DNA of 64,000 nucleotides from Chthonomonadales bacterium (GCA_020849275.1 JADLGO010000044.1:1-64000), one strand, 5' to 3'; positions 16,049-27,451 are shown, counted from the first letter of the stretch. Made by a program: numbers and translations. Notes: generated by a model not told the origin, from the sequence alone.

Positions 16049-17827
16049 TTACGGGCTCGCGGTGGCGGCCTGGCCGGCACCCTCCGCCGGCTCGCCGGCG
16101 AACTGGAGCGCGTGCAGCCGCGCGTAGAGGCCGCCGCGCGCCAGGAGTTCCGCGTGCGTGCCCATCTGCGCGATGCGCCCGGCCTCCAGCACCACGATGC
16201 GGTCGGCCCGCAGCACCGTGGACAGCCGATGGGCGATGACGAACGAGGTGCGCCCCCGCATCAGCCGCCGCATGGCGTCCTGCACCAGCCGCTCCGATTC
16301 GGAGTCCTGGGCCGATGTTGCCTCGTCCAGGATCAGGACGCGCGGGTCGCGCAGGATGGCGCGCGCGATCGCGATGCGCTGCTTCTGCCCCACGGAGAGG
16401 CGCGCGCCGCGCTCGCCCACCTGCGTGCCGTACCCCTCCGGCAGCCCGACGATGAACTCGTGCGCGTTGGCCGCCTCCGCCGCCTCGCGGATCTCGGCGT
16501 CCGTGGCGCCTGCGCGTCCCAGCGCGATGTTCTCGCGCACGCTGGTGCCGAACAAGAAGGGCTCCTGCGGGACGAACGCCATCTGCGCCCGCAGGGAGCG
16601 CAGCGAGACCTCCCTCACGTCGGTCTCGTCCGCCAGCACGTTCCCCTCCGCCGGGTCGTAGAGGCGCGGCAGGAGCGAGACGAGCGTCGTCTTTCCGGAC
16701 CCGCTCGGGCCCACGAGGGCCACCATCTCGCCCGGGCGCGCCTCGAATGTGATCTCGCTCAGGACGTCGGGGCCCTCGAGGTCGTAGCGGAAGCGCACGC
16801 CCTCGAAGCGCACGCACCCCGCGAGCCGCGACAGCTCACGGTCGCCCCGCTCCGGCTCCTCCGGGGCGTCGAGGAACTCGAACACGCGGTCGGCTGCCCC
16901 CGCCGCGGCCGCCACCTGCGAGAAGAGGCTCACGAAGGAGCTTGCCGGGCCAAACAACATGCCGAGCACGTTGACGAAAAGGATGATCTCGCCCGCCGTC
17001 ATGCGCCCGGCGATCACCTGGCCGGTACCCGCCACCATCAGGCCCATCATGCCGCCGGTGGCGATCAGGTTGGCCGCGACGCCGTTCGCCGACCCGAGCA
17101 CGGCAAGACGTACGCGCGCTCCCACGAGCCGCTGAACCTTCTGCATGAACCGCGCGCGCTCGGAATCGGCGCGCTGGAGCGTGCGCACGTCGCGTGCTCC
17201 CGCGATGCTCTCCTGCAGCACCTCCTGCACGCCGCCGGTCTCGTCGCGCACGGCCCGGCCGGCGCAGCGCAGCGGGCGGCCGAAGCAGACGAGCGCCGCC
17301 GCGAAGGCCGCCGGCACCGGCAGGCCGATCAGTGCGAGCGGGGCGTTGTAGTAGAACATCATGCCGGTGGCAACCGCGGCCGTCAGCACGTTCGTGAGCA
17401 CGTCCACGAGGGTCGATGCGTACAGCCCCTGCAGAGCCTCCACGTCGTTCTGCACGACCGACATGATGCCGCCGGTCTTGCGCTGGTCGAGAAAGCCCAT
17501 CGGCAGCGCGTGCAGGTGGCCGAAGAGGTCGCGCCGCAGGTCGGCGGCGGCGCGCTCGCCTACGGTGGCGAAGAGGAAGGCGCGCAGCATGCCGAAGAGC
17601 GCCCCTGCCACCACCGTCGCGCCGCCGATCCCCATCGTGATGTAGAGCACCGAGAGACGCTCGGCGGGGGTGCCGGCCTGCGGCCAGAGCACCTGGTCGA
17701 TCATCACCTTGCTGACGTAGGGCCACACGAAGCCGGAGGCGGTGACGACGAGGGCACACGCGAGCGCGGCGACCTGCCACCAGCGATACGGCCCGATGTA
17801 GCGCAGGGCGCGCAGCACGACCATCAT
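16049..17827 (-). CDS. ABC exporter, fused TMD-NBD half transporter
   Basis: The 592-residue protein has six predicted membrane segments in the first 320 residues (VAALACALVVTASGFVWPYV, GGATVVAGALFGML and others), then a nucleotide-binding domain. Walker A GPSGSGKTT is near residue 376, the Q-loop region MAFVPQEPFLFG near 415, the signature LSVGQKQR near 477, Walker B VLILDEATS near 495 and the H-loop IAHRLST near 533. This is the MsbA/type IV exporter fold, acting as a homodimer or with a partner. The start is ATGATG at 17827/17824. It is 37 bases downstream of the LamG/GH99-like gene. Lipid, glycan or peptide export are all possible; substrate is not readable. Confidence 0.93.
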   Translation of the reverse strand: MMVVLRALRYIGPYRWWQVAALACALVVTASGFVWPYVSKVMIDQVLWPQAGTPAERLSVLYITMGIGGATVVAGALFGMLRAFLFATVGERAAADLRRDLFGHLHALPMGFLDQRKTGGIMSVVQNDVEALQGLYASTLVDVLTNVLTAAVATGMMFYYNAPLALIGLPVPAAFAAALVCFGRPLRCAGRAVRDETGGVQEVLQESIAGARDVRTLQRADSERARFMQKVQRLVGARVRLAVLGSANGVAANLIATGGMMGLMVAGTGQVIAGRMTAGEIILFVNVLGMLFGPASSFVSLFSQVAAAAGAADRVFEFLDAPEEPERGDRELSRLAGCVRFEGVRFRYDLEGPDVLSEITFEARPGEMVALVGPSGSGKTTLVSLLPRLYDPAEGNVLADETDVREVSLRSLRAQMAFVPQEPFLFGTSVRENIALGRAGATDAEIREAAEAANAHEFIVGLPEGYGTQVGERGARLSVGQKQRIAIARAILRDPRVLILDEATSAQDSESERLVQDAMRRLMRGRTSFVIAHRLSTVLRADRIVVLEAGRIAQMGTHAELLARGGLYARLHALQFAGEPAEGAGQAATASP

Positions 17828-17864
17828 GCGAATGGAGGCTCCCGCGGGCCGCCCAGGCGGCCGG

Positions 17865-20800
17865 CTATCGCGCGGCGCGGCGGCGGATCTCCGCGGCCGA
17901 CAGCGCGCGGCCGTAGATGCGCACCTCGTCGAGGACGCCCGTGAAGTGCGCCCGGTGGCCGATGGCGTAGCTCCCCAGGCAGAGCCCGTAGTCGTTGCCG
18001 CGCACGCGACCCGCCCGCGCCATGTGCGCGACCTCCACGCCGTCCATGTAGAGGCGCATCGTCGTGCCGTCGCAGGTGCCGACCACGTGCACCCATCGGC
18101 CAAGCGGCAGCGGCTCCTCGGTCTGCAGGTGATGGCTCCAGGGGGTGTCCGGGACCGCCCAGCAGAGACGGCCGCGGTTGAGCCCGAGGCGGAATCCGGA
18201 GCCCCCGTCGCCGTAGACGCTGTTGACGAACCAGCGATCGGTCTGGTCCGGCGCGTTCGTGCGCACCCAGCACTCCACTGTGATGGCGCGCAGACCGAAG
18301 CGCTGCGTGCCCGCGGCCACCATCGCGCAGCCGCCGTTGCACCCCAGCGCCTGGCCGATCCGGCCCGGCACGCGGCCGGCGTCGTGCACCGCCGCGCCCG
18401 CGCGGTGGCCGGACCAGTCCAGCGCCACCTGAGGCGCCCGGTCATCGAAGCTCCACCAGCCCAGCAGGCCGGGCTCGTCGCCGCCAGGCGCCGTCACGCG
18501 CTCGGCGCACCGCTCCATGTCGCGCTGCACCGCGCGGAAGCGGCTGTCGTAGGGGCCGCGGCCGATGTCCTGAGGCACCAGGTCGTCGTGGCGCTTCGGG
18601 TCGTCTGTGAAGACGGAGCGCACGGCGTCCAGGTAGCCGAAGCCGTACTGGCGGTGCGGCGCGATGTAGTGCCCCTCGCCGTACTCGTTCCAGTTGTCAA
18701 GCAACACCATGCGGTGGGCCAGGTCGTCTTCGGGCAGCGCGTCCATGAACTGCCGGGCTCGCTCGCACGCCTCCCGAAACTCGTCCGGCCGCAGGCGCCA
18801 GATGCTGCTGGAAGGGTGCCAGGGCCGCGGGTCCCAGCCCATCGACACGGTGAGCAGTCCGGGCAGGATCCCCATCCGTCGCCAGGCCGTCCATGACCCC
18901 TCCTGGGCCTCGATCGCCTCGCGGCCTCCGGCGTGGCCGGCCACCGGCCAGCAGTAGGCGAAGGCGGCGTCGGCTCCCTCGTCCGCCATCAGCCGCAGCG
19001 GGTCGGGCTGCACACCGCGGTACTCGCCCAGGATGGTCAGGCCGCCGAGGCCGGCGCGCTTGCAGGCCTCGCGCATCCGGTCGAACGCGCGGCGCACCTG
19101 CTCGACGCCGCCCAGGTCGTCAACCAGGAACTCCGGCCGGTAGATGAAGAGGAGCGGCTTGCCGGCGACCCGCAGGTACTCCGGCCGGCGGAAGTAGTTC
19201 TCGATCCAGTAGGGGAGCAGGTTCTCCAGCAGGTCCTGCTCGGAAGAGACGCCGGCGTGGCCGCGCTGCTGGTTCTCCCACATGATGGCGAACTGGAATC
19301 GCGAGGCGAACCGGGCGTTGAACAGGCCCTCGTGAATGGCGTGGCCCAGGAAGCTCTTCACGGGGCCGCCCTGGCCGTCACGGTACCAGCAGTAGACGAA
19401 GAAGTCAATGCCGTGCTCCAGCGCCCACTTGATCTCCCAGTCGGTCACCTCGGGGTCGTTCTCGTCATACCAGCCGAGGGCCGGCTCGCGCTCGGGGTAC
19501 GGCGCGATGCGTTCCCAGCCGTCGGCGCGAGACCCCTGCTTCCAGAGCGGGCAGTAGTGCGCGCCGACCAGGTAGCGGCTCGCGGGAGGCCGTGGCTCGG
19601 GGATGTAGGCGAGCTTGCGCGGGCGCATGTCGGCCAGGAAGGGCACCCCGGCTTCGGCGCGCGCCGGAGTCATTCCGGCGGCCTCCACGCGCACGCGCAG
19701 CCGGACGGTGCCGGCCTTCGCGGCGCGCACGCTCCATCGCAGCGTCGCGGTGTTGCCGTAGCCGAGTCGAGCGATGCGCCGCTCGGCGCGGCCCGTCACG
19801 CGCGCGCCCGGCGGCACGGAGAGCGTAGCGCGCAGGCCGCGCCCGGGTCCGCCGTCGTTGCGGAGCCGCGCCGTCACCACGCAGTCGCGCCCGGCCCGGT
19901 TCACCACGTCGCGCGGCAGCAGCCGCTCCACCGCGATCTCCGGGGGCCCGTCCGGCCCGCCCGCCAGGCGCACGAAGTCGAGGGACACGCGAGCCGCCGC
20001 CTCCGAGGGGGCCACGCCGAGCGCGCGCAGCCGGCCCCGCCACTCGGGGTAGTCGTCGGCCCGCACCACGTAGGTATGCATGGCCGAGTCGCCCCGCACG
20101 GCGATCGGCGCGACGAGCAGCCCGGCGTCCGTGAGCAGGACGAGCCGCGCTGTCTCCCCGCGCGATACGGCCATGCGCAAGGTGACGCAGGCGCCGGGGA
20201 CTGCCGGCACGTTCAGGCCGCGCCGCAGCAGGAGCGAGAGCTCCCCTGCCGAGGCGGCGCGCAGGCAGCCGCCCTCCGCGCGCAGCCCGGAAGCTCCGCG
20301 CGCCTCCCAACCCTCCGCGCCACCGGCGAACTCGAACCGCGCCAGTCGCAGCGGCGCCCCTCGGGCCGGGCGAATGTCGTAGTAGCGCTCCAGCACATCG
20401 CCGTCGGTCAGCGGGCGGTCGTAGAGCTTTACCTCGTCCAGCGCGCCGCGCAGGCCGACGGGCCCCCACTGCGAGGGAGCGCCGACGCGCGCGGGCGCGT
20501 CGGAGGCCGGGATGGCGCCGGAGCGGGCCGCGCGATGCTGGCGTCCGTTGACCCATAGCGAGGCGCCCACGCCGTCCCACGATGCCGCCAGGTGGTACCA
20601 GACGCCCGGCCGAGCCACGGGCCCGCGCACGCGCGGCTCCAGGCTGCCTCCGGCGTTCACGAAGAACGAGATGTTGCCACCCTCCGCGCCCGGGTCCACG
20701 CGCAGAAGGTACTCGCCCTCGCGGGCCGCGATGCACATGCTCTCCCCGATGCGCTCGAAGCGCACCCAGCACTCCAGCGCGAACCCGCCGCCGGCGTGGG

Positions 20801-21026
20801 GCGCCCCGGGCACGGTGAGGCCGCCGGTCCCGTCGAGCCGGATGCCCGCTCCGCTGTGCCCGGGGCAGCTCTGCGCGCCCTCCACGGCGGCCCGTGCCTC
20901 GCGGTCGGCGGAGTCGTGGCCAGGCGCCGGGCCGTCGAAGCGGAACCAGGCGGCGGGCCGAGGCGCGGCGGAGGCGGTCAGAGCGGAGAGCAGGGCGAGC
21001 ATCAGGGCGAAGGCGGCCGTTCGCAT
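17865..21026 (-). CDS. Secreted LamG - GH99/WbsX-like - LamG protein
   Basis: The 1053-residue protein has a clear signal peptide (AAFALMLALLSALTASAA). Residues about 25-215 form a LamG/concanavalin-like jelly roll (FALECWVRFERIG, ALDEVKLYDRPLTDGDVL). Residues about 216-480 are beta-rich. From about 485 a GH99-like/WbsX domain begins (YLVGAHYCPLWKQGSR, HGIDFFVYCWYRDG, GKPLLFIYRPEF, LDNWNEYGEGHYI). From about 854 a second LamG domain closes the protein (ITVECWVRTN, GVLDEVRIYGRALSAAEIRR). GH99-like domains include endo-alpha-mannosidases, so an exported enzyme acting on glycans with two carbohydrate-binding jelly rolls is likely. GGGAGC lies 5-6 bases before the ATG at 21026. It seems to head the minus-strand glycan cluster. 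Confidence 0.85.
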   Translation of the reverse strand: MRTAAFALMLALLSALTASAAPRPAAWFRFDGPAPGHDSADREARAAVEGAQSCPGHSGAGIRLDGTGGLTVPGAPHAGGGFALECWVRFERIGESMCIAAREGEYLLRVDPGAEGGNISFFVNAGGSLEPRVRGPVARPGVWYHLAASWDGVGASLWVNGRQHRAARSGAIPASDAPARVGAPSQWGPVGLRGALDEVKLYDRPLTDGDVLERYYDIRPARGAPLRLARFEFAGGAEGWEARGASGLRAEGGCLRAASAGELSLLLRRGLNVPAVPGACVTLRMAVSRGETARLVLLTDAGLLVAPIAVRGDSAMHTYVVRADDYPEWRGRLRALGVAPSEAAARVSLDFVRLAGGPDGPPEIAVERLLPRDVVNRAGRDCVVTARLRNDGGPGRGLRATLSVPPGARVTGRAERRIARLGYGNTATLRWSVRAAKAGTVRLRVRVEAAGMTPARAEAGVPFLADMRPRKLAYIPEPRPPASRYLVGAHYCPLWKQGSRADGWERIAPYPEREPALGWYDENDPEVTDWEIKWALEHGIDFFVYCWYRDGQGGPVKSFLGHAIHEGLFNARFASRFQFAIMWENQQRGHAGVSSEQDLLENLLPYWIENYFRRPEYLRVAGKPLLFIYRPEFLVDDLGGVEQVRRAFDRMREACKRAGLGGLTILGEYRGVQPDPLRLMADEGADAAFAYCWPVAGHAGGREAIEAQEGSWTAWRRMGILPGLLTVSMGWDPRPWHPSSSIWRLRPDEFREACERARQFMDALPEDDLAHRMVLLDNWNEYGEGHYIAPHRQYGFGYLDAVRSVFTDDPKRHDDLVPQDIGRGPYDSRFRAVQRDMERCAERVTAPGGDEPGLLGWWSFDDRAPQVALDWSGHRAGAAVHDAGRVPGRIGQALGCNGGCAMVAAGTQRFGLRAITVECWVRTNAPDQTDRWFVNSVYGDGGSGFRLGLNRGRLCWAVPDTPWSHHLQTEEPLPLGRWVHVVGTCDGTTMRLYMDGVEVAHMARAGRVRGNDYGLCLGSYAIGHRAHFTGVLDEVRIYGRALSAAEIRRRAAR

Positions 21027-21176
21027 GGGAAGCTCCCTGGCGTGCAGTTGCGGGCGGCGCCCGCACGCTCCACAGTTCGGCGCGAGCGCTCGCGATCCTT
21101 GCGGGGAGGGCCAGGGGCCGGAAGGCGGGCCGACGAAGGGAGGCGACGGGGATCCGTCGGGTGGACCTCACCGAAA

Positions 21177-21224
21177 GGCGTTGGCCGCGCCGCTCCGCGC
21201 TCGCGGAACGGCGCGGCCAACGCC
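21177..21224 (-). terminator. Long terminator hairpin downstream of katG
   Basis: GGCGTTGGCCGCGCCG at 21177-21192 pairs perfectly with CGGCGCGGCCAACGCC at 21209-21224. After one C/A mismatch an inner TCCGC/GCGGA stem closes on a GCTC loop. It lies 47 bases after the katG stop, and in the katG direction is followed by TTTCGG. The remaining bases 21027-21176, before the LamG/GH99-like gene, show no gene and no clear promoter. Confidence 0.75.
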
Positions 21225-21271
21225 GGGGGCGCTCCGTGCTTCCCGGTTGGCAGCGCGCGACGGCGTGGCTG

Positions 21272-23575
<2,304 letters not shown>

Positions 23576-23786
23576 CTAACGACGAGAGTCTTCTCCGCTC
23601 GCGCGGGCCACTCCTTCGCACCGGCGCGCCAGGGCAGGAAACCGGGCGGGGTGGAGCGAACCCCTAGCGGGCCGCGCCGCGGCCCGCTACCCGACACGCG
23701 AGAGGCGCCCGACATGCCTGCGGCTTTCCGTTCCCGTGCCCTCTGGGAGCTCCTGCCCGCCCGGACGCCCCGCTCAGGAGGACGAT

Positions 23787-24584
23787 GTGAAGCTCGGAGC
23801 GAACTCGGTGCTCTTCGGCGGACACAGCATGGAGGCCGCCTTCCGGCATCTCGCCATGGCCGGCTATGACGGCATCGAGTTGTCGGCCATCGACGGCATG
23901 AGCGAGCATCTGGTGCTGGACCGCTGGCGCGATCTTGCGCCGGAGATCCAGCGGCTGGCGAGCGAGCACGGCCTGGAGTTGCTCGCCATGGAGCAGCCCT
24001 CCCAGGACCCCGCGCGTATGGAGGAGGCGTTTCGCGCCGCCGCCGAGATCGGCATCCCCATCGTCAACTGCGGGCCCGGCGGCAAGAGCGGCGACGAGGA
24101 GAGCCTGCGCCAGACGATCGATTCGCTGGGCCGCCTGGCCGACATGGCGGGCCGCTACGGAGTCACGCTGTGCGTGAAGGCGCATGTGGGGGCCGCCATC
24201 TACAACATCCCGACGACGCTCCGCGCCATGGCGGCGATCACGGCGCCGGCCTTCGGCATCGATATGGACCCCTCGCACATCCACCGCTCCGGCGAGAACC
24301 CGGTCGAGGCCATCGCGGCCGTCATCTCGCGCGTGAAGCACGTGCATATCCGTGACTGCAAGGGTCGCCAGCAGGGGCCGGGCAAGCCAGAGGATCAGGC
24401 CAACGGCCGGGGTGACATCGACCTGGTCGGCTACGTCCGGGTGCTGCACGAGAACGGCTATGCCGGCCCGCTCGACCTGGAGGTGATCGGTTCGAAAGAG
24501 TACGCGCTGGAGCAGTGCTGCGTCATCGCGGCCGAGTCGCGCGGGCACATGCAGGCTTGCCTGCAGGCCTGCGGCGCGCGCTGA
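23787..24584 (+). CDS. Sugar phosphate isomerase/epimerase family (xylose isomerase-like TIM barrel)
   Basis: The 265-residue protein fits the AP-endonuclease-2/xylose-isomerase-like TIM barrel. The metal-binding positions look intact: MAGYDGIELSA early, NCGPGGKSGDEES mid, FGIDMDPSHIHRSG with Asp and His near 172-177, VKHVHIRDCKG near 196, and DLEVIGSKEY with Glu near 236. Such proteins isomerise or epimerise sugars or inositol derivatives. The GTG at 23787 is chosen because AGGAGG lies 5 bases upstream; an earlier in-frame start at 23736 has no ribosome site. It is followed 23 bases later by the DUF302 gene and divergent from katG. The substrate is unknown. Confidence 0.85.
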   Translation: MKLGANSVLFGGHSMEAAFRHLAMAGYDGIELSAIDGMSEHLVLDRWRDLAPEIQRLASEHGLELLAMEQPSQDPARMEEAFRAAAEIGIPIVNCGPGGKSGDEESLRQTIDSLGRLADMAGRYGVTLCVKAHVGAAIYNIPTTLRAMAAITAPAFGIDMDPSHIHRSGENPVEAIAAVISRVKHVHIRDCKGRQQGPGKPEDQANGRGDIDLVGYVRVLHENGYAGPLDLEVIGSKEYALEQCCVIAAESRGHMQACLQACGAR

Positions 24585-24607
24585 GCCTGGCGCGCACGGA
24601 GGAAGCC

Positions 24608-24994
24608 ATGAAGCCCTTCGAGCACACCATCACGACGGACCGCGCGTTCGATGACGCGGTGGAGGCGGTCGAGCAGGCGGCCATCAGCCACGGATTCGGC
24701 GTGCTGCACACCCACGACGTCGCGGGGACGCTGGCCGCGAAGGGGTTCGCGCGCGAGCCTCTGAAGATCGTGGAGGTATGCAACGCGCGCTACGCCAGCG
24801 AGGTGTTGGAAAAGGACATCCGTATCGCGCTCATGCTGCCGTGCCCCATCACGGTCTACGTGCAGGACAACCGGACGTACGTGAGCACGATGCTGCCGAG
24901 CGTGCTGGCTACGATGTACCCGGAGGCCGGCATCCAGGAGCAGGCGAAGGCGGTGCAGGAGGCGGTGCTGCGGATCGTGGAGGCCGCGCGCTGA
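24608..24994 (+). CDS. DUF302 domain protein
   Basis: The 128-residue protein covers a full DUF302 domain: KPFEHTITTDRAFDDAVEAV at the start, GVLHTHDVAGTLAAKGF, and LKIVEVCNARYASEVLEKD with LMLPCPITVYVQDNRTYVS. DUF302 proteins are small cytoplasmic or periplasmic proteins of unknown biochemical role, sometimes near metal or redox genes; heme binding has been suggested for some. The ATG at 24608 has GGAGGA about 4 bases upstream. It is probably co-transcribed with the isomerase-like gene and converges on the GT4 gene 12 bases away. Confidence 0.85.
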   Translation: MKPFEHTITTDRAFDDAVEAVEQAAISHGFGVLHTHDVAGTLAAKGFAREPLKIVEVCNARYASEVLEKDIRIALMLPCPITVYVQDNRTYVSTMLPSVLATMYPEAGIQEQAKAVQEAVLRIVEAAR

Positions 24995-25006
24995 CAGCGA
25001 GGCGCC

Positions 25007-26203
25007 TCAGCACGCCCGCGCGCCGCCTCGCCGCTCGATGAGCGCCGCATACATGCGGTCCGTCTCGCGTGCCGTCGCCTCCCACGAGAACTCGCGCTCG
25101 GCCCGCTCGCGCGCGGCGCGGCCGAGCGCGAGCCCTCGTTCCGGCTGCTCCAGCAGCGCCAGGAGCGCGTCGGCCAGCGCGCGGGCGTCGCCCACCGGCG
25201 CGTAGACACCGGTATTGGCCAGCACCGCGCGGTTGCCCGGCATGTCGAACGCCACGGTCGGCAGCCCGCACGCCATGTAGTTGAACAGCTTGCCGTTGCC
25301 CTCGGCGTCGGTCAGCTTGGGCGAGACGGCCACCTCGCCGAGCGAGAGGTAGCGCGCCGCCCGCGCGTAGTCGATCCGGCCGGGCAGGGTCACGCGCTCG
25401 GCGACGCCGCGCTCGGCGGCCACCGCGCGATAGCGCTTCTCGTGCGGATAGCCCATCACGAGGAAGTGCGCGTCCGGGCAGCGGGCGAGGACGCGCGGCG
25501 CCGCCTCGAGCAGGCAGTCAACGCCCTGGTATGCGCTCAGCACGCCGAGGAAGACGATGATCCGTCGCTCCGCGGGTAGGCCCAGCGTCGCCCGCAGGTC
25601 GCCCAGGCTCTCGGGGGCGTGCGGGCGGAACATCCGGCAGTCGACCCCGTAGCGCAGTGAGAAGACGCGCCGGGGCTCCAGGTCGAAGTCACGCTGGAGC
25701 GCCTGCTCGCTGTCGTTGGTGAGCAGCAGACCGTCCGCCCATCGGTAGGTGGCGGCCTCCAACCGACGCAACGTCCGCCAGGCAGCGCCGCCCGGCTTCA
25801 CTGCGCCGTGGTTGGCCATCTCGCCCACCAGGCTGCCCTGCACGTCGAAGACGGCCGGGATCCGCAGCAGGCGCGCGACCGGCAGGGCGACCAGGATGCC
25901 CTCGTGCAGGTGCGCGTGCAGCACGTGGGGGCGGTAGCGGCGGGCGACGGCGAGCGTCTTGAGCAGCAGCAGCGCGTCCAGGTAGACCTTGTGGGGCGAG
26001 GGGCCGGCATCGCGCTTGTTGTACCACGGCACGCGCACCGTGCGGTCCGTGGGGATGTCGCCCTCATCCCTGCCGAGGTGGTAGGTCACCACGCGGACGT
26101 CGTTGCCGATGGCCTTCTGGGCCCGCGCCTCCTCGTAGATGCGAACGTGGCAGCCGCGGTCCGCGAAATAGGGCGTGGGCGCCACCATCAGAATTCGTCG
26201 CAT
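25007..26203 (-). CDS. Glycosyltransferase family 4 (GT-B) protein
   Basis: The 398-residue GT-B protein starts RRILMVAPTPYFADRG, has HVLHAHLHEGILVALP in the acceptor domain, and IIVFLGVLSAYQGVDCLL followed by KLTDAEGNGKLFNYMACGL in the nucleotide-sugar domain, where the Glu and acidic residues before GNGKLFNYMA match the GT4 EX7E-type region. It would add a sugar from a nucleotide donor to a cell-surface lipid or glycan. The ATG at 26203 is preceded by GGAAGAACC. Its start region has been copied into an upstream 33-bp tandem repeat (see 26200-26296). It is divergent from the GT2 gene at 26399. Confidence 0.9.
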   Translation of the reverse strand: MRRILMVAPTPYFADRGCHVRIYEEARAQKAIGNDVRVVTYHLGRDEGDIPTDRTVRVPWYNKRDAGPSPHKVYLDALLLLKTLAVARRYRPHVLHAHLHEGILVALPVARLLRIPAVFDVQGSLVGEMANHGAVKPGGAAWRTLRRLEAATYRWADGLLLTNDSEQALQRDFDLEPRRVFSLRYGVDCRMFRPHAPESLGDLRATLGLPAERRIIVFLGVLSAYQGVDCLLEAAPRVLARCPDAHFLVMGYPHEKRYRAVAAERGVAERVTLPGRIDYARAARYLSLGEVAVSPKLTDAEGNGKLFNYMACGLPTVAFDMPGNRAVLANTGVYAPVGDARALADALLALLEQPERGLALGRAARERAEREFSWEATARETDRMYAALIERRGGARAC

Positions 26204-26296
26204 GGTTCTTCCGTCGCGCCGCGCGCGCTACCGCATGGTTCTTCCGTCGCGCCGCGCGCGCTACCGCATGGCTCTTCCGTCGCGCCGCGCGCTGTC
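26200..26296 (-). repeat. Three tandem copies of a 33-bp ribosome-site/start-codon unit
   Basis: Units lie at 26200-26232 and 26233-26265 (identical, 33 bases) and 26266-26296 (31 bases, slightly diverged). On the minus strand each unit carries GGAAGA(A/G)CC followed by ATG, so the GT4 start and its ribosome site are repeated upstream. The two extra ATGs at 26269 and 26236 each read ATG CGG TAG, a two-codon open frame. A further ATG at 26300 runs out of frame into the gene. GAATTC occurs just inside the gene (26191-26196) and just beyond the array (26301-26306). Confidence 0.9.
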
Positions 26297-26398
26297 GCAT
26301 GAATTCGGGGGGCGCGCGGCGAACCTCGATGGCAGGCCGCCGGCCGGCGAGGCCGGGGCGCTCGAGCGCTCGGCGCTGCCGGGCCAGGAGCCCACACC

Positions 26399-27451
26399 AT
26401 GGCGGATCCATCGCTCGCCGTCGCCATCACCCGCTTCCCCGCGCATGGGCCCGCGGCCGACCGACCCGCGGGGCCCGGCGTCGCCATCTCCGTGGTCGTC
26501 CCGGTCTTCGACGAAGTGGAGAACGTCGATGCGCTCGTGCCGGCCGTCCTGGCTCCGCTGCGGGAGATGGGCCGCACGCATGAGTTGATCATCGTGGACG
26601 ACGGGAGCGTGGACGGCACCTTCGACGCACTCTGTCGTCTGGCCGACGCCTATCCCGGCCTCGTGGTGGCGCGACTCACCCGCAACTTCGGCCAGACGGC
26701 GGCGCTTGCGGCCGGGCTCGACATGGCCCGCGGAGAGATCATCGTCACCGCCGACGGCGACATGCAGAACGATCCCGCCGACATCCCGATGCTCGTATCG
26801 GCGCTCGAAGAGGGCTACGACATCGTGTCGGGGTGGCGTCGCAACCGCCAGGACGACCTCTTTCGCAGGATCCCTTCCGCCATCGCCAACTGGCTGTTCC
26901 GACGGATCGTGGACGCGCCCGTGCACGACCTCGGCTGCTCGCTGAAGGCCTATCGCTCCTGGGTGGTGCGCGAGATACGCCTCTACGGCGACATGCACCG
27001 CTTCATCGCCGCGCTGGGCTACCTGCGCGGCGCGCGCATTGGCGAGATCCCCGTGCGCCACCACCCGCGTACGCGTGGCCGACCCAAGTACGGTATCTCG
27101 CGCACCGCGCGAGTGATCCTGGACCTGATGCTGGTGAAGTTCCTGCGCACCTACGCAGCCGCGCCGATCCGGTTGTTTGGCGGCCTCGGGCTCATCACCA
27201 TCGGCCTGGGGGCCGCCATTCTGCTCTACCTGGCCTTCCAGCGCCTGGTGCTGCTGCACGCCATCGGCCAGCGCCCGATCCTGAGCCTGGGAGTGCTTCT
27301 CGTCTTCCTCGGTGTCCAGTTTATCACGACCGGGCTGCTGGCCGAGCTTCAGCTCAGAACCTACCACGAGTCGCAGCGACGGCCGATCTACGTGGTGCGC
27401 GAGGTCGCGCGCCACGCTCCCGCTCTCGACGATCAGGAGGCGTCTCGCTGA
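26399..27451 (+). CDS. Polyprenyl-phosphate glycosyltransferase (GT2, DPM/ArnC-like)
   Basis: The 350-residue protein has a GT-A domain with ISVVVPVFDEVENVDALV, LIIVDDGSVDGT and the metal-binding TADGDMQNDP near residue 119. HLGCSL-type wording (VHDLGCSLKAYR) and RHHPRTRGRPKYG are typical of DPM1/ArnC/GtrB-like enzymes. Two C-terminal membrane segments follow (LFGGLGLITIGLGAAILLYL, ILSLGVLLVFLGVQFITTG). It would move a sugar from a nucleotide donor onto undecaprenyl phosphate at the inner face of the membrane. Its 3' end overlaps the convergent GT39-like gene by 19 bases. The pairing with a GT39-like enzyme, which uses lipid-linked sugar, makes sense functionally. Confidence 0.92.
   Translation: MADPSLAVAITRFPAHGPAADRPAGPGVAISVVVPVFDEVENVDALVPAVLAPLREMGRTHELIIVDDGSVDGTFDALCRLADAYPGLVVARLTRNFGQTAALAAGLDMARGEIIVTADGDMQNDPADIPMLVSALEEGYDIVSGWRRNRQDDLFRRIPSAIANWLFRRIVDAPVHDLGCSLKAYRSWVVREIRLYGDMHRFIAALGYLRGARIGEIPVRHHPRTRGRPKYGISRTARVILDLMLVKFLRTYAAAPIRLFGGLGLITIGLGAAILLYLAFQRLVLLHAIGQRPILSLGVLLVFLGVQFITTGLLAELQLRTYHESQRRPIYVVREVARHAPALDDQEASR

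Noticed and set aside
26200-26300. CRISPR array
   Set aside because: The 33-bp repeats are back to back with no spacers, and each contains the GT4 ribosome site and start codon.
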